Below, one piece after another: positions 24,204-38,000 of a stretch of DNA of 64,000 nucleotides (within the stretch, counting starts at the first letter, position 1; each line of letters starts with the position of its first letter). The notes below the pieces were generated by a model. The model was not told the origin of the DNA and did not search any database. It saw nothing but the letters and a program-made list of their open reading frames with translations. A program made the translations under genes and the position numbers. The stretch is from Paramecium pentaurelia. Lineage: Eukaryota > Ciliophora > Oligohymenophorea > Peniculida > Parameciidae. The stretch is taken from the NCBI GenBank assembly GCA_905183005.1, contig CAJJDO010000153.1, positions 173,835 through 237,834 of the forward strand, read 5' to 3'.

Positions 24204-26789
24204 TCAAATTATTGGATATTTAACTAGACGCTTTAATTATTCTTCATTCATTTTTTTATTTTATTCAACAATAATTGTTTATTAAAAGAATCTTAAAAAA
24301 TTCCATTCTATTCCTCCAAAGTCAATATCATAAGCATTTTAATCTAAAAACCATGCAGCATATTTTATAATTTCATATTCCCCTAATAAATATTAGATGA
24401 ATATAAAATACTATCATTTAATTATTCAAATTATTATGATTTCTTTTCCATATATTTTATAAACATTTATCCATGTGTATAATCTTTTTTCTAAAAATTA
24501 TAAGTGCCTTCAGGATTATTTTACTTAAATTATTTTAAATGAAATTATGCTTGATATTCATGATTTAATTCCTAATAAATTCTACCTAACATTTTAATTT
24601 CTAAATTATTTACTTAACATAAAAGAAGTCTCTTATAAGTTTTTGTCAACTTATTCTATTGCTGTTTAATTTTCTTTTTTATACCAATGTATCATAGCCT
24701 TCATTATAGAAGTGATCTATTTTCTTTAAGCTCCCATCTCAGTAGAACAATCTATTAAAATAGCATGATTATAGGCTTCTAATGCTTTCTCAAATTCTAA
24801 TTAAAAAAAATATAAATTTCCTATGTGGAAACTTACATAATGATTATTAAATTATGAACTCAAATTACTCGCCTTTAAATAACAATCTAAAGATTAATCA
24901 AATTAGAAACTTTTAAAATGAGCCTAACCTTTTTATTATATTCATAATATTCTACCTTTATAATAATATGATTTAGCCATTTTTGGATTAATACTTATTG
25001 CTGTATTGAAACATTCTAAGGCTTTAATATATTTTAACTCAATATAATAACATTATCCTGATTTTAAATCAAAGATTAACCTTAAAAATGCATAGCCTCA
25101 GAATCTTATGGGTTGTTTTAAAATAATTTTTAATATTAAATGGCTCCAAATGTAGTCATACCATTTTATTTTATCACTAGAAAGGAATCTTTTAATGTCA
25201 AATTATAATTATTATAATTCTGCATTTCTTTAAGTATTTCAAAAGCCTCTGGAATTTTATTTATTTATAGTAAACAAACAACTTCTGTATATTTTAAGTT
25301 TTCTTTTATATATGTATCATCTTTTATTTTTTATATATATCCATAAGCGTCCCAAAAATTACAATCTACCATTAATATAATGCCTATTATATATTCATAA
25401 TAATAACTTTAAAAAAAATGATTCCATCTATTATCAGGAAATGATAATATTAACTAATTACTAATTTAAGTAACTTCCTAGTTCTTTTTTTACATTTTTA
25501 ATATAAGGCCTATTATTGTTGAAATACATTATTATTATACCTTTCAAGATATATCCATAAATGACGTTTTCTCTAGTATTAATCAACATCTCCGATTATT
25601 TCAAAGCTAATTCTAATTACTATCCTTTTATTAGAGTTAAACCTGAATAATATATGATAAATACATTTGTAAATTTAGGCGATCTCATTCTGTTTATAAT
25701 TCTAAATGATTGTTTCAAATATTTCTTATGCTTGATTGAAATGATGGCATTAAAGTAAGATTTTTCCTGATTTATTATAAGGATTATTTACCATAAGCTA
25801 AATTGTAAAGTAAATCCTTAGTTATCAAAGCAAGTTCTTAATATTTTTAAATAGCATTTTCAAAATCATTCATTTTTTCTAAAGCAAATCCTAATATATT
25901 TTAATGACATAATCACCTTCAAAAAAATTAATAAATAAATTATTAGTACTCAAAGTATGATAAATGGCAAGATTATTTAAGGCTTCATCATATTTTTTAG
26001 TTAATATTAAATTAAGACTAAGATATATATAACATTCTGAAAGAATTTATTCATTTTGATTTGATTAACATAATTTTTCAAAGAATTCAATACTCTTATT
26101 ATATTCTTTTATAAGATATAGATTTCTTCCTAATAAACATTCTACACTCCAAATATCCATAGTTATCTAATTTAATTGTTAAAGGCTTTATTAAAGAAAA
26201 TATTTTTTATTTGTTAATTTTAACAAGGTTTAAGACAATTGATGTGCTTCTTTATATCTTTGAATTGAACATAATAACCTACCTTAATGATAAATTGATA
26301 AAATTTACATCTATCTAACATTTATATAATCAAATGGTCCATTTAAACCTTTTGGAATTAATGAATAAATATTTGTTTAATATTTTCTATTTCTTATTCG
26401 TTTATATACTAAGATTGTTCACTAAGTTAATATAAGATTTCATTTAAAGTAGTTTCTTCAATATTGTTTTTATGAACATTTAATAGATTTATTGAAATTT
26501 ATCGATTCATAAATTAAGATCTAATCTTTTATAATTGAGAATATTTGGATTTGATAAAAGTATTAAATTGTTACCAATTATTGAGTTTCAATTTTTCTTT
26601 TGCTTAATCTATCTTCTATATTACTTAATCTAAAAGTAAGAGAATGTTATCAATTAATAGAAAATCTTCATTATGTTAATAATGGAGTTCAGCAAAACAA
26701 AGTTTACAACTTAAGTAATCATCTTTACATCTAAGACAAATACCAATAATTCCATTGATTTTATGATGTACTTTTTAACAAGAATCCAT
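24204..26789 (-). CDS. TPR-repeat protein with N-terminal B-box-like Cys/His cluster
   Basis: The frame starts MDSCQKVHHKINGIIGICLR and continues CKDDYLSCKLCFAELHYQHN, a C/H pattern like a B-box zinc finger. A short coiled coil follows and then many 34-residue TPR units, for example YIELKYIKALECFNTAISIN and YFFQLEFEKALEAYNHAILI. Several introns of 20-30 nt interrupt it (for example about 24930-24957). The product is roughly 830-850 residues and ends LKRLVKYPII before TGA at 24204. TPRs are protein-interaction scaffolds; large families with this zinc-finger/TPR layout occur in ciliates. It lies just upstream of the EF-hand gene on the same strand (29 bp) and divergently from the MORN gene. Confidence 0.82.
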
Positions 26790-26885
26790 TGTAATTATTA
26801 TTTATTAATTTAATGCATTATTCAATCGTTAATTGTAAAGACTTCTCAGAAGTGTCTATATTATATTCGAAGAATAGTGAAAGTA

Positions 26886-28190
26886 ATGATTTGCAGTCAA
26901 ATGAAAATCCGTAATCAATCAAATTTGAAAACTAGAGTACCAAAAGAGTAAAGAACTGAAGAAAATGATGAATTCATTCAAAAATTTTTAAATTATAAGG
27001 CTCACAATAAATAATTTGAATATAACAATTTACATAGATTGGAAAATAGCAAATTGAAAATTTATAAGGAATCGTCCTATTTTGGTTAAATAGCAAATGG
27101 AAAAAGAAATGGAAAAGGAGTTTTAATTTGTAATAATGGAAGAACTTATGAAGGACATTTTGAAAATGATAGAAAGCATGGTCAAGGATATGAATAGTTA
27201 CAAGATAATTCGATCTATGAAGGAATGTATATTAATGGAAAACCAGAAGGAATGGGTAAATTTAATTGGGCAAATGGTGAAAGTTATGAAGGGAGTTGGT
27301 TAAATGGTTTAAAACATGGTTAAGGAATTTGGATAGGAGTGAATAAAGATTCTTATATTGGAGAATGGAAAATGGGAAGCCCTAATGGATATGGTGTATA
27401 TGTTACAGTTAGTGGAGATAAGTATGAAGGAGAATTTCACAATAATCTAAAGCATGGATAAGGAATTGAATATTTATAGAATGGTGATATATATAAAGGA
27501 TAGTATGCAAATGGAAAACCAGAGGGTTAAGGAGAATATTGGTGGAATTCAGGAAGCTATTATAATGGAACCTTTATGAATGGATTGAGACATGGTAAAG
27601 GAACTTGGATTAAAGATAATAATGCATAGTAATCTGATTGTTATGAGGGTGAATATGTAAATGATAAAAAATGTGGGTTTGGTATATATAGATGGGAAAC
27701 GGGTAGTAGATATGAAGGTAATTTCTTTGAAGATTTGAGACATGGTTTTGGAAAGATGTTTTGGAATGATGGATCTTATTATAGTGGTATGTGGGAGAAA
27801 GGGAATCAAAGTGGAGAAGGAGAATATGTAATTTATTTGAATAACATTAGTGTAAAAAAGGGGAATAGCCAAAATTTGGTATTTTTGAGAAAAATATACT
27901 TATAAAAGAGGATTTTGATAAAATAAGAAAATAAGCTCCATAAATTAGGATAAGATAATATACAAGTAAATATAAATGAATATTATGTAGCAAGTTAAAG
28001 AAGTGTGAGAGCAAATAGTTATTAGGCTAATAATAACTATGTAAATAGTTAGATAAATTAAGTAATTTTGAGACCAACCAGTGTAAAATAAAAAACTTAA
28101 ACAATTTAGACTCAAAGCAAAAATGCATTTTAATCAAAGAAAAAAAGACAATTTTCATTACAAAAATAATCTATAGATTTTAACTTTTGA
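26886..28190 (+). CDS. MORN-repeat protein
   Basis: Two introns (23 and 25 nt) are removed to give 418 residues. About ten MORN units occupy residues 60-320, for example NGRTYEGHFENDRKHGQG, NGESYEGSWLNGLKHGQG and TGSRYEGNFFEDLRHGFG. MORN repeats form a beta-sheet rod that binds membranes or organises cytoskeletal scaffolds such as ciliate cortex and basal-body structures. The C-terminal about 80 residues are basic and Gln/Asn/Ser-rich (VILRPTSVKQKTQTIQTQSK). The start may instead be the second ATG at 26901 (MKIRNQSNLK). No enzymatic domain is attached. Confidence 0.87.
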
Positions 28191-28329
28191 ATAATATATA
28201 TATTATTTGTAATTAATATTAAAATACAATAATATATAATTTATATTATATATTAATATTTTATCAAATATTATACAAAAATAGTGATTTTATTATTTAT
28301 ATATAGATATAAAAATCTGTTCAAAATTT

Positions 28330-30328
28330 TCATCTCTTTTTTTTATTTGGACGAATTTCAATCTAAAATTATTTAAGGGTTTCTCCATTTGCATATAATT
28401 ATACAGCCTTCATAGTTTGTTCAGAAATAAAGTAATGTCTTTTCTTTTAAGAAGTAGTAGACATAGATTTTTCATCTAAAGTTCTTTTACTTTTATTATT
28501 GGTAGATCTATTTTCTGAATTTAATTTTTAATCTTTTTATTCTTTTGCTGGAGGTAAATGAAAACTTGTTGCACTTTTAGTTTTAATAGGTTTATTTATT
28601 AATATTCTATCAGTTGGATTGGGTTAAACAATTTAGCTAATTTATTAACTATTTCTTTCTTCACCTAATTGCTTTTTCTTTTTATCAAATTCCTCTAAAT
28701 AACTTTAATATTTAATACTGCTAGAATTCTCATTTTTTCATTTTAGATATTAATTTCCATCTATTTTTTAGTTTCTTATAATTTTTAATATTCATTTTAT
28801 TATTATTTTAATCTTCTATCTGTTACTTCAAATTTCTAAATATTGAAATTAAAAATTATATACATCTAATAAAATTGCATTTTTGTATTATTCTTTTCTT
28901 TTTTAAATTTAATAATTTTATGATGCATCTTCTAATTTTAATAATTCTTAAACATATTTTCTCTTCATATTTAAGATATTTTTCTATCTTAACTCTTCTG
29001 CATTTAAAAATTATTATTATTTTAAAGCTATAATTCTTTGATTCTCCAATTCAGTTTATTTATCTAGATATCTTTATTTCTAATTAATATTTTAGAATGA
29101 ATTAATATACCATTTAAACTTCTTCCATATGAGATTACAACATTAGACTACTTTCATCTCTCTTCAATTTCCTTTATTCTTCCAACATTTATTTCTTCAA
29201 CTCTCTTTCCTTTTCTTAATTAATATATTCTTAATTTCTTCTATTCTATTCTTAACTAATAATCATTTTCTTTTATTCCATCATCTATTGTTTTTGTTAT
29301 TCCTAATTTCTCTTTTATTATAATAATTATTATCTATTGAATTCTTGCATTGTATTTCTCATTTAAATATCTTTTTCTTTAGAATGAATTCTTTATTCAA
29401 TTTAATAAGTCTCTAATTATTTTAAAGCAGTAGCACTTTAATATTTTTCTCTAGCTCTTTCTTCTTTTAATTAATTTTATTATCTAATATATTACTACTT
29501 CTCTAACAACATTTATTCCATATTTTTTAATTTCTTATTATATTCTTATTGTCTAATTAAATTTTCATGCTAAACTTATTATTCTTACTCTGCCATTCTT
29601 TAGGCTCTTCTATTCATTTTTTCCTATATTTCTCTTTCTCTTTCCTCCTTCTCCACTTGTTTCATCAAAGCATATTTAGCTTATTTCTATTGAATCTTTA
29701 GTTCCTCTTCTTAGAACTTATGCATAATAGTTTCATTATGTATATCTGCTTATAACTTAGCCTATTTGAGTTTTTATTCTCTCAATTTGAGTTTTTCTTC
29801 TTTCTCTAACATTCTTTAATGAAATTCTTCTTCTTTCATTTTCCTTAACTCTTCTATTCTCTATTCCTTAATTTAATTCTTCCTTTTCATTTCTTCGATC
29901 TTCATTTCAGTTTATATTTCTCTTTCAATTTCAATCTTCTATTTGTTTTACAATGTTCTAAGCATCTGTTCTTACTTTTACATAAAAGATTGACTCAATT
30001 ACAATTGACTAGATTGAGACTAGAAGATAGATGATAAGTTACATTTCGTTCATGTTCTTCAGAACTATTATTATATTCCTATCTGACTAGATCTAAAAAT
30101 CTATCAACTCTTTCACACATATGCTACAATTTGGCTTCAACATAATAGTCTACATCTTCAAATTAGACTCCTTATTGTAAGATCTCCTCTCTTGTAGGAT
30201 AGTAGAGATCTTAAACAACTAAACCTAGAGTAGCCAATACTCTTTTTGAACGAGGACTACCTTACAAAATAGATTACATACGTAGTTATTTCACTCCTCA
30301 CAGCAGGATTGAAGTTTAATAAACTCAT
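28330..30328 (-). CDS. Long coiled-coil protein, unknown function
   Basis: The N-terminus MSLLNFNPAVRSEITT is joined across a 25-nt intron to PRSKRVLATLGLVVQDLYYP, followed by EEILQQGVQFEDVDYYVEAK. From about residue 130 to near the end the protein is a charged coiled coil rich in Glu, Lys, Gln and Arg (about 28700-30000). The extreme C-terminus (ETLKQFQIEIRPNKKKR) is basic. About 650 residues. The N-terminal block looks conserved rather than low-complexity, but I do not recognise the family; a cytoskeletal or centriolar role would fit but is not shown. It is divergent from the SPIRAL2-like gene with only 20 bp between start codons. Confidence 0.75.
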
Positions 30329-30348
30329 AATAAATAATAAATATAAAA

Positions 30349-30819
30349 ATGAGAAGGAACTTTTAAAATCTCATAAAAGATCCTCCAATAAATGTATAAA
30401 GAGAATAAAAACCTTAATAACCTGCTGTGGTATAAGTAGCTGAATGGAATAAGGCATTAGAATATTTAGATGCAGGAGATATAAATAAAGCTTATGAAGA
30501 AATATTAATATCAGAGGATGATTTATATTTATTAAGATTAATGACAATTACTGGGCCTTGTGTAAATAAATTGAATTAAAAGATTGCTTTTTAATTGCAT
30601 TAGAAGATTAAATTATTAATGAAGTCAGAATTTTGGAAGGTGCTTGCATTATAAATGTTGGGTAATCTCTCATCAAAATAAGAATGTTTAAGGATTGAAT
30701 AAAAGTAAAAATTACAACAATTACTATATTAATGGAGTAAATCATGGTAACCTTAGATTAGTAAGGAAACTGTATTACTATACAATTCAGGAGTGTTTAA
30801 ACCTGATCATATTATGTGA
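30349..30819 (+). CDS. Protein resembling the C-terminal module of SPIRAL2/TORTIFOLIA1
   Basis: An intronless frame of 156 residues. The stretch AYEEILISEDDLYLLRLMTI followed by TGPCVNKLNQKIAFQLHQKI resembles the C-terminal domain of the plant microtubule proteins TORTIFOLIA1/SPIRAL2, which contain a similar AYxxALSxGDDxxLxKLMxxTGPV block. Here it stands alone, without the N-terminal HEAT/TOG array. The rest is helical (WKVLALQMLGNLSSKQECLR). A microtubule-associated role is therefore inferred from family resemblance and would suit a ciliate. Confidence 0.72.
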
Positions 30820-30846
30820 CTTTTTTTATATACAATTATATAAAAT

Positions 30847-32477
30847 ATGTTAAAATCAAGTCGTTCTTTATCATCAAGAAAAAATGATAAATTAGTAAAA
30901 AAACGAAACAAATCAGTATAAGAATAGGGTAGTTATGGAAAGTTTTTAGAATTCCTATAATCTTAAGCAGGACAATCTTATAACCAATTTTTATATATGC
31001 AAGAATTCTTTAACACAAATTTATCATAGTTTCCTACTGATGAAGAAATATCTTAAATATAACATAATCTACATGTTAGTAGTGGAGTGTTATCATAAAA
31101 GAAGAAAAATTGGACAATAGAAGAAAAGAAAGTTTTGATTTGGTTAGTGGGTAAATTGAGTTAAGTTTAAGATTTGGATATAAGAGAATTACCTGATGAA
31201 TTTTGGAATGATGTTTCTGAAATGATTTATAGGAGAGATCCTATATAATGTAAATAGAAATGGTCATAATTATAAAAGACTGATTTATAATCAAAGCCAT
31301 TTACTTAAGATGAAGATCAAGCATTACTTAATATTATTAATAAATATTAGGAATGTGAATAAGGATAGAAATGGAGTCTTATTGCAAATGAATTAAATTT
31401 ACATAGTAGAAATTATAGATCAAGTAAATAATGTAGAGAAAGATGGTTAAATCATTTAAATCCAAAAATTAGAAAGTATTAAATTTAATTAATAAAATTA
31501 GAGATCCTTGGAAAGATGATGAAGATTTTTTATTACTCAATTATGTTATAGAACATGGTAGAAAATGGGCAGATATTTCAAAATTATTTAATGGAACTAG
31601 AAGTGAAAATAATGTTAAAAATAGATTCAATAGTTTAATAAAAAGAGAAAAGGATTTAACATTAAAGTAATAAATATCAAATTTATATTTTAGTTTACAA
31701 AATGGATAAATTGTAACTATAGAATTTATGTTAGGAAATCTAACAGGATAATATTTAAATAATGAATAGATTTAAGCTATTGAAGTACTCAAAAATAAAA
31801 TTATTTGGAGACAAAGATAATTAAAAAATAATTAAATTATATAAACAGAATTTCTAAGAAGTTCAATAATTGAAGATGTAGAAAAAAATGAAAGAATATT
31901 AATGAAACGATCTACTGTTGTCAAATATGTTGTTGGACATCTTAATGATGATCAAATATCTACTGAAGAATTGACACCTTGTTTAGTAAATATAGAAAAG
32001 AATATGATTTACTTTTGTTCTAAAGAATAAATACTTTAAATTATCAATAGATAAATTAATTAAATCAAAGATAATTTAGAATATCTTTAAAAAGAAGTTA
32101 GAATATTTGATTCTGGATTAATTAATTAAAAAACATAATTAAGCATAATTAGTGAAATTAATGATTCTAAATTTAGTTCATTCATTTGCGGAGTCGAAGA
32201 GAATTAAAGTTTATACGAAAAACCAATTTTTATTAATTAACATTCTAACCTTGATAATTACCTCAATTTACAATCTAAACATTCATCTCAATTATTACAA
32301 GAACAACCTGAAGGCACTAAATTTCTATACTTAAATCCAATAGAAATTATACATTACAATGCCTTTCAAAGTATTAACAAGGCATACAAATCAGAAAATC
32401 TAATAAATAAGACTTCTTATAGTGTTAAAAATATTCCAAAATCATCACCAAATGTTATTGCCATTTAAACATCATGA
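30847..32477 (+). CDS. Myb-like (SANT) DNA-binding protein, three repeats
   Basis: One 26-nt intron is removed to give 534 residues. Three Trp-spaced Myb/SANT units lie at about residues 85-215: KKNWTIEEKKVLIWLVGKLS, FTQDEDQALLNIINKYQEC with WSLIANELN and CRERWLNHLNP, and DPWKDDEDFLLLNYVIEHGR with NNVKNRFNSLI. Repeats two and three are the classic R2R3 type that reads DNA with its third helices, so a nuclear transcription factor is likely. The C-terminal half is polar with Gln/Asn/Ser tracts and no other domain. It follows the SPIRAL2-like gene by 27 bp on the same strand. Confidence 0.88.
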
Positions 32478-32680
32478 TTTTCCTTATCTTGATTTATATG
32501 TATATATATATTAATATATGCACTACATATTTAAAATATTTAACTAAACTAAATTTTTACTTAAATTTCTTATTATATTTATACTTCTATATATATCATA
32601 TCACTTATTAGATATTCAATATTAGAGTATATATATATATATTTTAAAAATATATCATTTACAAAATAAAATTTGACTTT

Positions 32681-33004
32681 TCATTTCTTAATTGTACTTT
32701 CAATATAATCTTAACATTTCTTTTTTTCAACAACATATTTAAGGAAATATTTATATTAATTTTATTTCTTCAATTCAATTATACTCTTTTTACCAACTGA
32801 AAGACATCTTCTTATTGTTGGATAATTTGAGATTACTTTTTTATGAACAAGATGAGGAATTTTAAACCAAAAATCATTTATACATTGATTTTCTGATAAC
32901 CATCTCTATGGTGCTTCAAATTAAAAATTGAAAAATTATTCATCTTCAGTATCAAATTTGATGTCTTCATAATTAATTGCACCAATTTAGTAATTTTTTG
33001 GCAT
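32681..33004 (-). CDS. Small hypothetical protein
   Basis: An intronless frame of 107 residues starting MPKNYQIGAINYEDIKFDTE and ending QDYIESTIKK. The first half is acidic and aromatic (QFFNFQFEAPQRWLSENQ), the second basic (RRCLSVGKKSIIELKKQNQ). No domain is recognised. It begins 25 bp after the stop of the importin-alpha-like gene on the same strand. A start at 33004 is favoured because the upstream importin frame stops at 33030. Confidence 0.65.
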
Positions 33005-33029
33005 TTTTTATAATAATTATTATTTAATT

Positions 33030-34564
33030 TCATAAATATGATAATAAATTATTTATCATTGAAAAAATAGATTGGTCTTCATCAAGTCTCTCTAAAACAA
33101 AACGTAAATTCTCTCTCTCTTATGGTGATATTAATTAATATTGACTACTCTACCATGTTTCTTTATTCAATATTTCAATAATAGCTTCAATAATAGCCTA
33201 TTTCAATTCTACATTTTGCAAATGTAAAAATTAAAATACTTTTAAATGTATTTTTGATTAACATAATTATTGAGTTTATTAAAAATTACCTTTCTAAAGA
33301 TAAGCACATAAAGTAAAACAGGCTTATATATGTATCTATTCATCTGGTGAATTCAATAATTGGATAACATAATTTGTAATATCTATTTATGTAAATATGA
33401 TATCATAAAATTATTTTGCTCCACAAATACAGAATTCTAAAACCCATAAAGCCTAATTCTAAACCTATTTACTAATTAATAATCAATAAATTATAATTAC
33501 TTATTAGAACATAATTTCTATTTTAATTATTGAACCAATCCATTTTTTATCAAAATTTCTATATGTGCTGGACTTTATTAAGCAATTTCGGCTAAAATTC
33601 TCAAAGTCAATTAATCATTCAAACCTTCATTCAATATTTACATCAATTCCAAACCTCCATTAAATTTAAATATTGAATTTATCTAATTTATATAAATTAT
33701 AATCTATACATATCCATTATGCATTCCTACAAATGTCAAATTAAGTAATATTTATAATAAATAATTTAATTTATCCAAATTTTTAGTTGATAAAGCACTA
33801 CATATTGGTTTAAGAAACACTTCTGCATGTTTTCTACAATCATTATCCTATTTATATAAATCTTATAGTAAAGATGTTATTAGTTGTAAATGTAATTCAA
33901 GTACACTATTATCCATTTGATTCTAAAATTATATATAATTATTTACATGAAATGCATGACATATACTATGCACAAATATTTTACTTCTTAATAATTCTCC
34001 TCTTGATTAAAATGTTGTTGATGAATACATCAAAATTTAATCAATTTTAATAAAGGTATAAGATAATCTAGATATATCATCATATCCTGTTTCTAATGGA
34101 CAATTCTGATCATTTCCTTTTATACACAAACCCTTTCGAAAAATCTCAGCTTCCAATAGAATAAAAAGCTATGAAAATGATATAAGCATCTCATTAAATT
34201 TAGGATAACTTTACAAATGCTCATCTGGTAATAACACTAAATTATTAAGATAGATCAATATATTTTTGAACAATTCCCAATTAGAATAGAGTTCATTTAA
34301 ATTAAGTAATTTAGTCAATTAAAGACCAAGATCATTTTATACCATTTCAACTATAGGTTTATTTACTTTTTCATTTATTAAAATTAGTAGATCTAGTATT
34401 TTAATTTTTCCCATATGATGCATTTATTGAGTATAATAAATAGAAATTTGGGCATCTGAATTTGATACTTTTCTTTTTACATTGAATATCTTTTCTAATT
34501 GATTTCTTCTAATTTCTGTATGAAATTACTCTCTTTTACATCTCAATAAATCAGTCTCATTCAT
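33030..34564 (-). CDS. Importin-alpha-like armadillo protein
   Basis: Nuclear-import adaptor by resemblance. The N-terminus (CKREQFHTEIRRNQLEKIFN followed by VKRKV) has the basic spacing of an importin-beta-binding (IBB) domain. It is followed by armadillo-like helical repeats, for example LKPICSALSTKNLDKLNYLL and ILNEGLNDQLTLRILAEIAQ. Several short introns occur in the 3' half (about 33230-33290, 33470-33500 and 33680-33700). The product is shorter than typical importin alpha (about 520 residues) and armadillo motifs are divergent, so it may be a specialised ciliate paralogue; ciliates use distinct importins for their two nuclei. The exact substrate is unknown. Confidence 0.7.
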
Positions 34565-34768
34565 ACTTAATAAAATAGATTAAATATCGAATTAAATTGT
34601 TTCATTTCATTTACTTAATCAAATAAAAATTAATTGTATATCTATAAATGATTTATACTATATAAATGCACAATAAATATGAAGCTTAAAAGAAATTAAA
34701 TATATTCTTATAGATATTTTGCATAATATAATGAAATGTTTTTTTATTGATAAATATATGTATTTGCC

Positions 34769-34969
34769 TCATTCCTATTCATGAGTTTAATAGAACACTT
34801 TCTAAGTTGTTCTGAAGCTGTCAATATATCTGACTAAACAATTTGTCATGGCATCTTGATCTTATTCTGTATATTGACCATTAAATTTTTTCATATCTGG
34901 AACAAGCTAGTTAAAGCAATTCTTAAAAGCTTGACTGACAAATAATTAACCTGATTAGATGGAACTCAT
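34769..34969 (-). CDS. Possible small Tim (Tim8/9/10/13)-like protein
   Basis: An intronless frame of 66 residues (MSSIQSGQLFVSQAFKNCFN ... AMTNCLVRYIDSFRTTQKVF). Size, the helix-loop-helix layout and the NCLVRYIDSF stretch resemble the small Tim chaperones of the mitochondrial intermembrane space, whose second motif reads CxxxCVxRYxD. Only one Cys of each CX3C pair is present, so the twin disulphides of the family cannot form. It may be a divergent small Tim or an unrelated helical protein. It ends with HEQE. Confidence 0.5.
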
Positions 34970-35019
34970 TAATTATTATTATTATTAATTAAAAAAAATA
35001 TTTATATAAATAAGTATCA

Positions 35020-38000
35020 TCATTATTTTTATTTAAGTACTTCTACTAATCTTTAAAGAGCCTTAAAAAAATTACGTGTCTTTATAAGAAATTAAAAATT
35101 AGGTACTACAGATTATATATATGTAAAAGTTAACTCTTTTTACTAAAAGTAATCTGTTTTATTTTCAAACATATTTACTATTACTTTATGTTATGTATGG
35201 AATAATTATAATTATAATAATACCAAATGTTTATTCTTTTTTTTTATCACTTCACTATAAATGTATCCTTCTCCATCTTTCTTCTTATCAGTTTAAAATT
35301 AATCTACACTTTCTGTAATAATATATTTTCTTAGAGTGTTTTCAATTTCTTAATGTTACAATGCCAATTAAGATAAATTTAAATAGTTTTATGTCTTGAT
35401 CTTGTATGTTAAATAATGACACATATTTATGATATCTGAAATAGATAATTTACTATTCATATAATTGGTCTAAGATTTAAAAAAACCATCTGCTATAAAT
35501 AAATTCAATAGTTCTCTTAAATTGACTCTAACATCCTTAAAGAAATAGTTGGTTAAACAATAATAACGAAAATAGATATTATAATTTGAAGATGAAGAAT
35601 AAGGCATAGGATTTAATGGTTTTAAGATATCTGCTCTTTTATTATTCAATGGTTCTAAGAAACATTCTACATAAGCTGATCCTAATCTTTCAATACGAAA
35701 TTATGCACTGCAAATAAATTCCATTATTTAACAATCATAAAAATTTGTATTCAAAATATATCTACTTTTAGAAAATTTAAATTGTTAAGTAACTCTAACA
35801 TGATTATTAATAATCAATTTTTCAAATTTCTCAGTTAATTCTGTTTATACTTTATAATTATATCTTGAATTTTCCATTGATTATCTTTTCATTAAATGTT
35901 CCTTACCTATAATCTTTATTTTTTATTCTGTAAAATCTTCAAATGTTTCCATCAATCTATCCATTAATGTATTGAAATTACTAAAATTCTTATCATGTTC
36001 TAAATTTAATAAAAATACTTCATTCAATAATCTATTCCAAATTTATATTTCAATTAATTTATTATGATTATCCTCATTATTATGTAATTTTCTTGAAAAA
36101 CCTAAAAATTTCATTACATTATCTGATATTTAATTATTTTGATTAATAGCTTACTTAATTACTTTATTTTTCATTAAAATTTCATTACTAACTTAAGCAA
36201 ATCCAATTCTAGATTAAACCCTCTTCTTTTATTTTGCAGATTGCAAATCAAAAGGAGATTATTCTGTTTTCTTCATTAATTTGATTTTTTATATTAAATT
36301 CATATCTAATTATGGATGCTTTTTAATATTTTCATGATTTACTTTCTCCTTATTAGATAAATCATTATAATCAGTAAATTAAGAATTATCAATTAAATTG
36401 AAGATTACATGATCTTTAAAATCCATTTCTTAAAAATCCAATATATTAATATAAGTCATTAATTTTCTTTTACTTCTTGGAAAATAATAGATAATTTAAA
36501 ACATATCTAAATAAGTATGGGCAAGTATAGAAATGATAACAAATTCTTATTTTAACAATTTAACATTCTTCATATCTTTAAATTTCATTTCATTTACTAT
36601 TTTTTTTTTATTTTTCTATTTTATAAGATAAAACTTTTATATATAATGTCCTATAACTCTAAATATTCTATGAACAGTATTTAAATAATTTTTATCAGTT
36701 ATATTTTAATCAAAATTATTTTTTGGAAATTCATTAAATGTACATCTTGTAACTTTTTCATTATAATTCACATTTAAAGATTACTATCTATTAAAAAATG
36801 AATTAAGCATGAATTTATTTAAATTTACAGGAGATTAATTTTAATTATATTTCATTATTTAAGGTACTCTATATAAGAATCTCTTATCAAATTTAGTATT
36901 AGATATGATAGCTTTACACCAATTAAATATAATATTTGAATCAAAATATTTTTCAACATCAAATTATAATTCTAAATCAAATTTATTAAATAATAAAATG
37001 TATTTCTTCAATTTAGAATTAAATTCATATAATTCTACACTTACAAATAAATGTTCACCATCATAAATATATATTTTCTCTGAACCTTTTTATTATTTTT
37101 AATCTTATAAGAAATAAACTTTAACATGAACATAACATGATTAATTATTCCATAACTTTAAAATATATATATAATCTAATCTATCAAGAAATTACAATAA
37201 TTTTTTTGAATTACTTACTAATAATACTTTTATTTAATGATAATTTGGTAATTATGCTTTTAGATAATTGTAAAATTAATGATCTTTCAAATATAAAAAT
37301 GAAGTTGGAGAATACAATACTCGTATAATTCCTGTTAAGATTTAGCATTTTTAATGTTTATTCATTCTTTAACAATTAGAAATTTAATGAATTAAATGTT
37401 AATCATGTAAATACAATATTATAGGTGATTGATTTTTTTTGATATAAATTATCTTCATAAAATTAGTTTAATCAATAAATAAAAACTTACTTGTAGACAT
37501 TACAAAATATTAATATTTATTGTAAATCATAGTTTATTTATGTAAATCACTCCATTAATCTTAAAAATCAAATGCATAATCTGTTACTTATTCAATTTTT
37601 CTAGCTTCAACTGTTATTCTCATATCAATTTAATTTATATCCTAAAATAACTTATTGAAAGGTAATAATTATGCTATTTAATTCTCTTTCTCTCTATTTT
37701 CATAACCTCTTCTAATATCAAGTTACTCATTAGGATATACACTATATTTAAAAACACAATCTATTTTATTATATAAACTTTGATGATCCATTTTTTATAT
37801 AAAATTATGAGTTTTTGATAAAATATGAAGATATTTTGGTTATATAATGATCTTTCTATTTTTAATATCTAAAGTAAATGCATTTTTTAATACTAAATCA
37901 GCTACTTATGAATATGAACATTATTCAGAAATAATGCTTTTAAGAATTTAATCAAAATTACATTATTGTATGTCTCCATTATTAAATGTAGTTTCTTATA

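Noticed and set aside
27549..27872. 107-residue minus-strand open frame
   Set aside because: Antisense shadow of the MORN repeats.
37137..37328. Plus-strand open frame inside the giant gene
   Set aside because: The minus strand is continuously open through this point and has the better composition.
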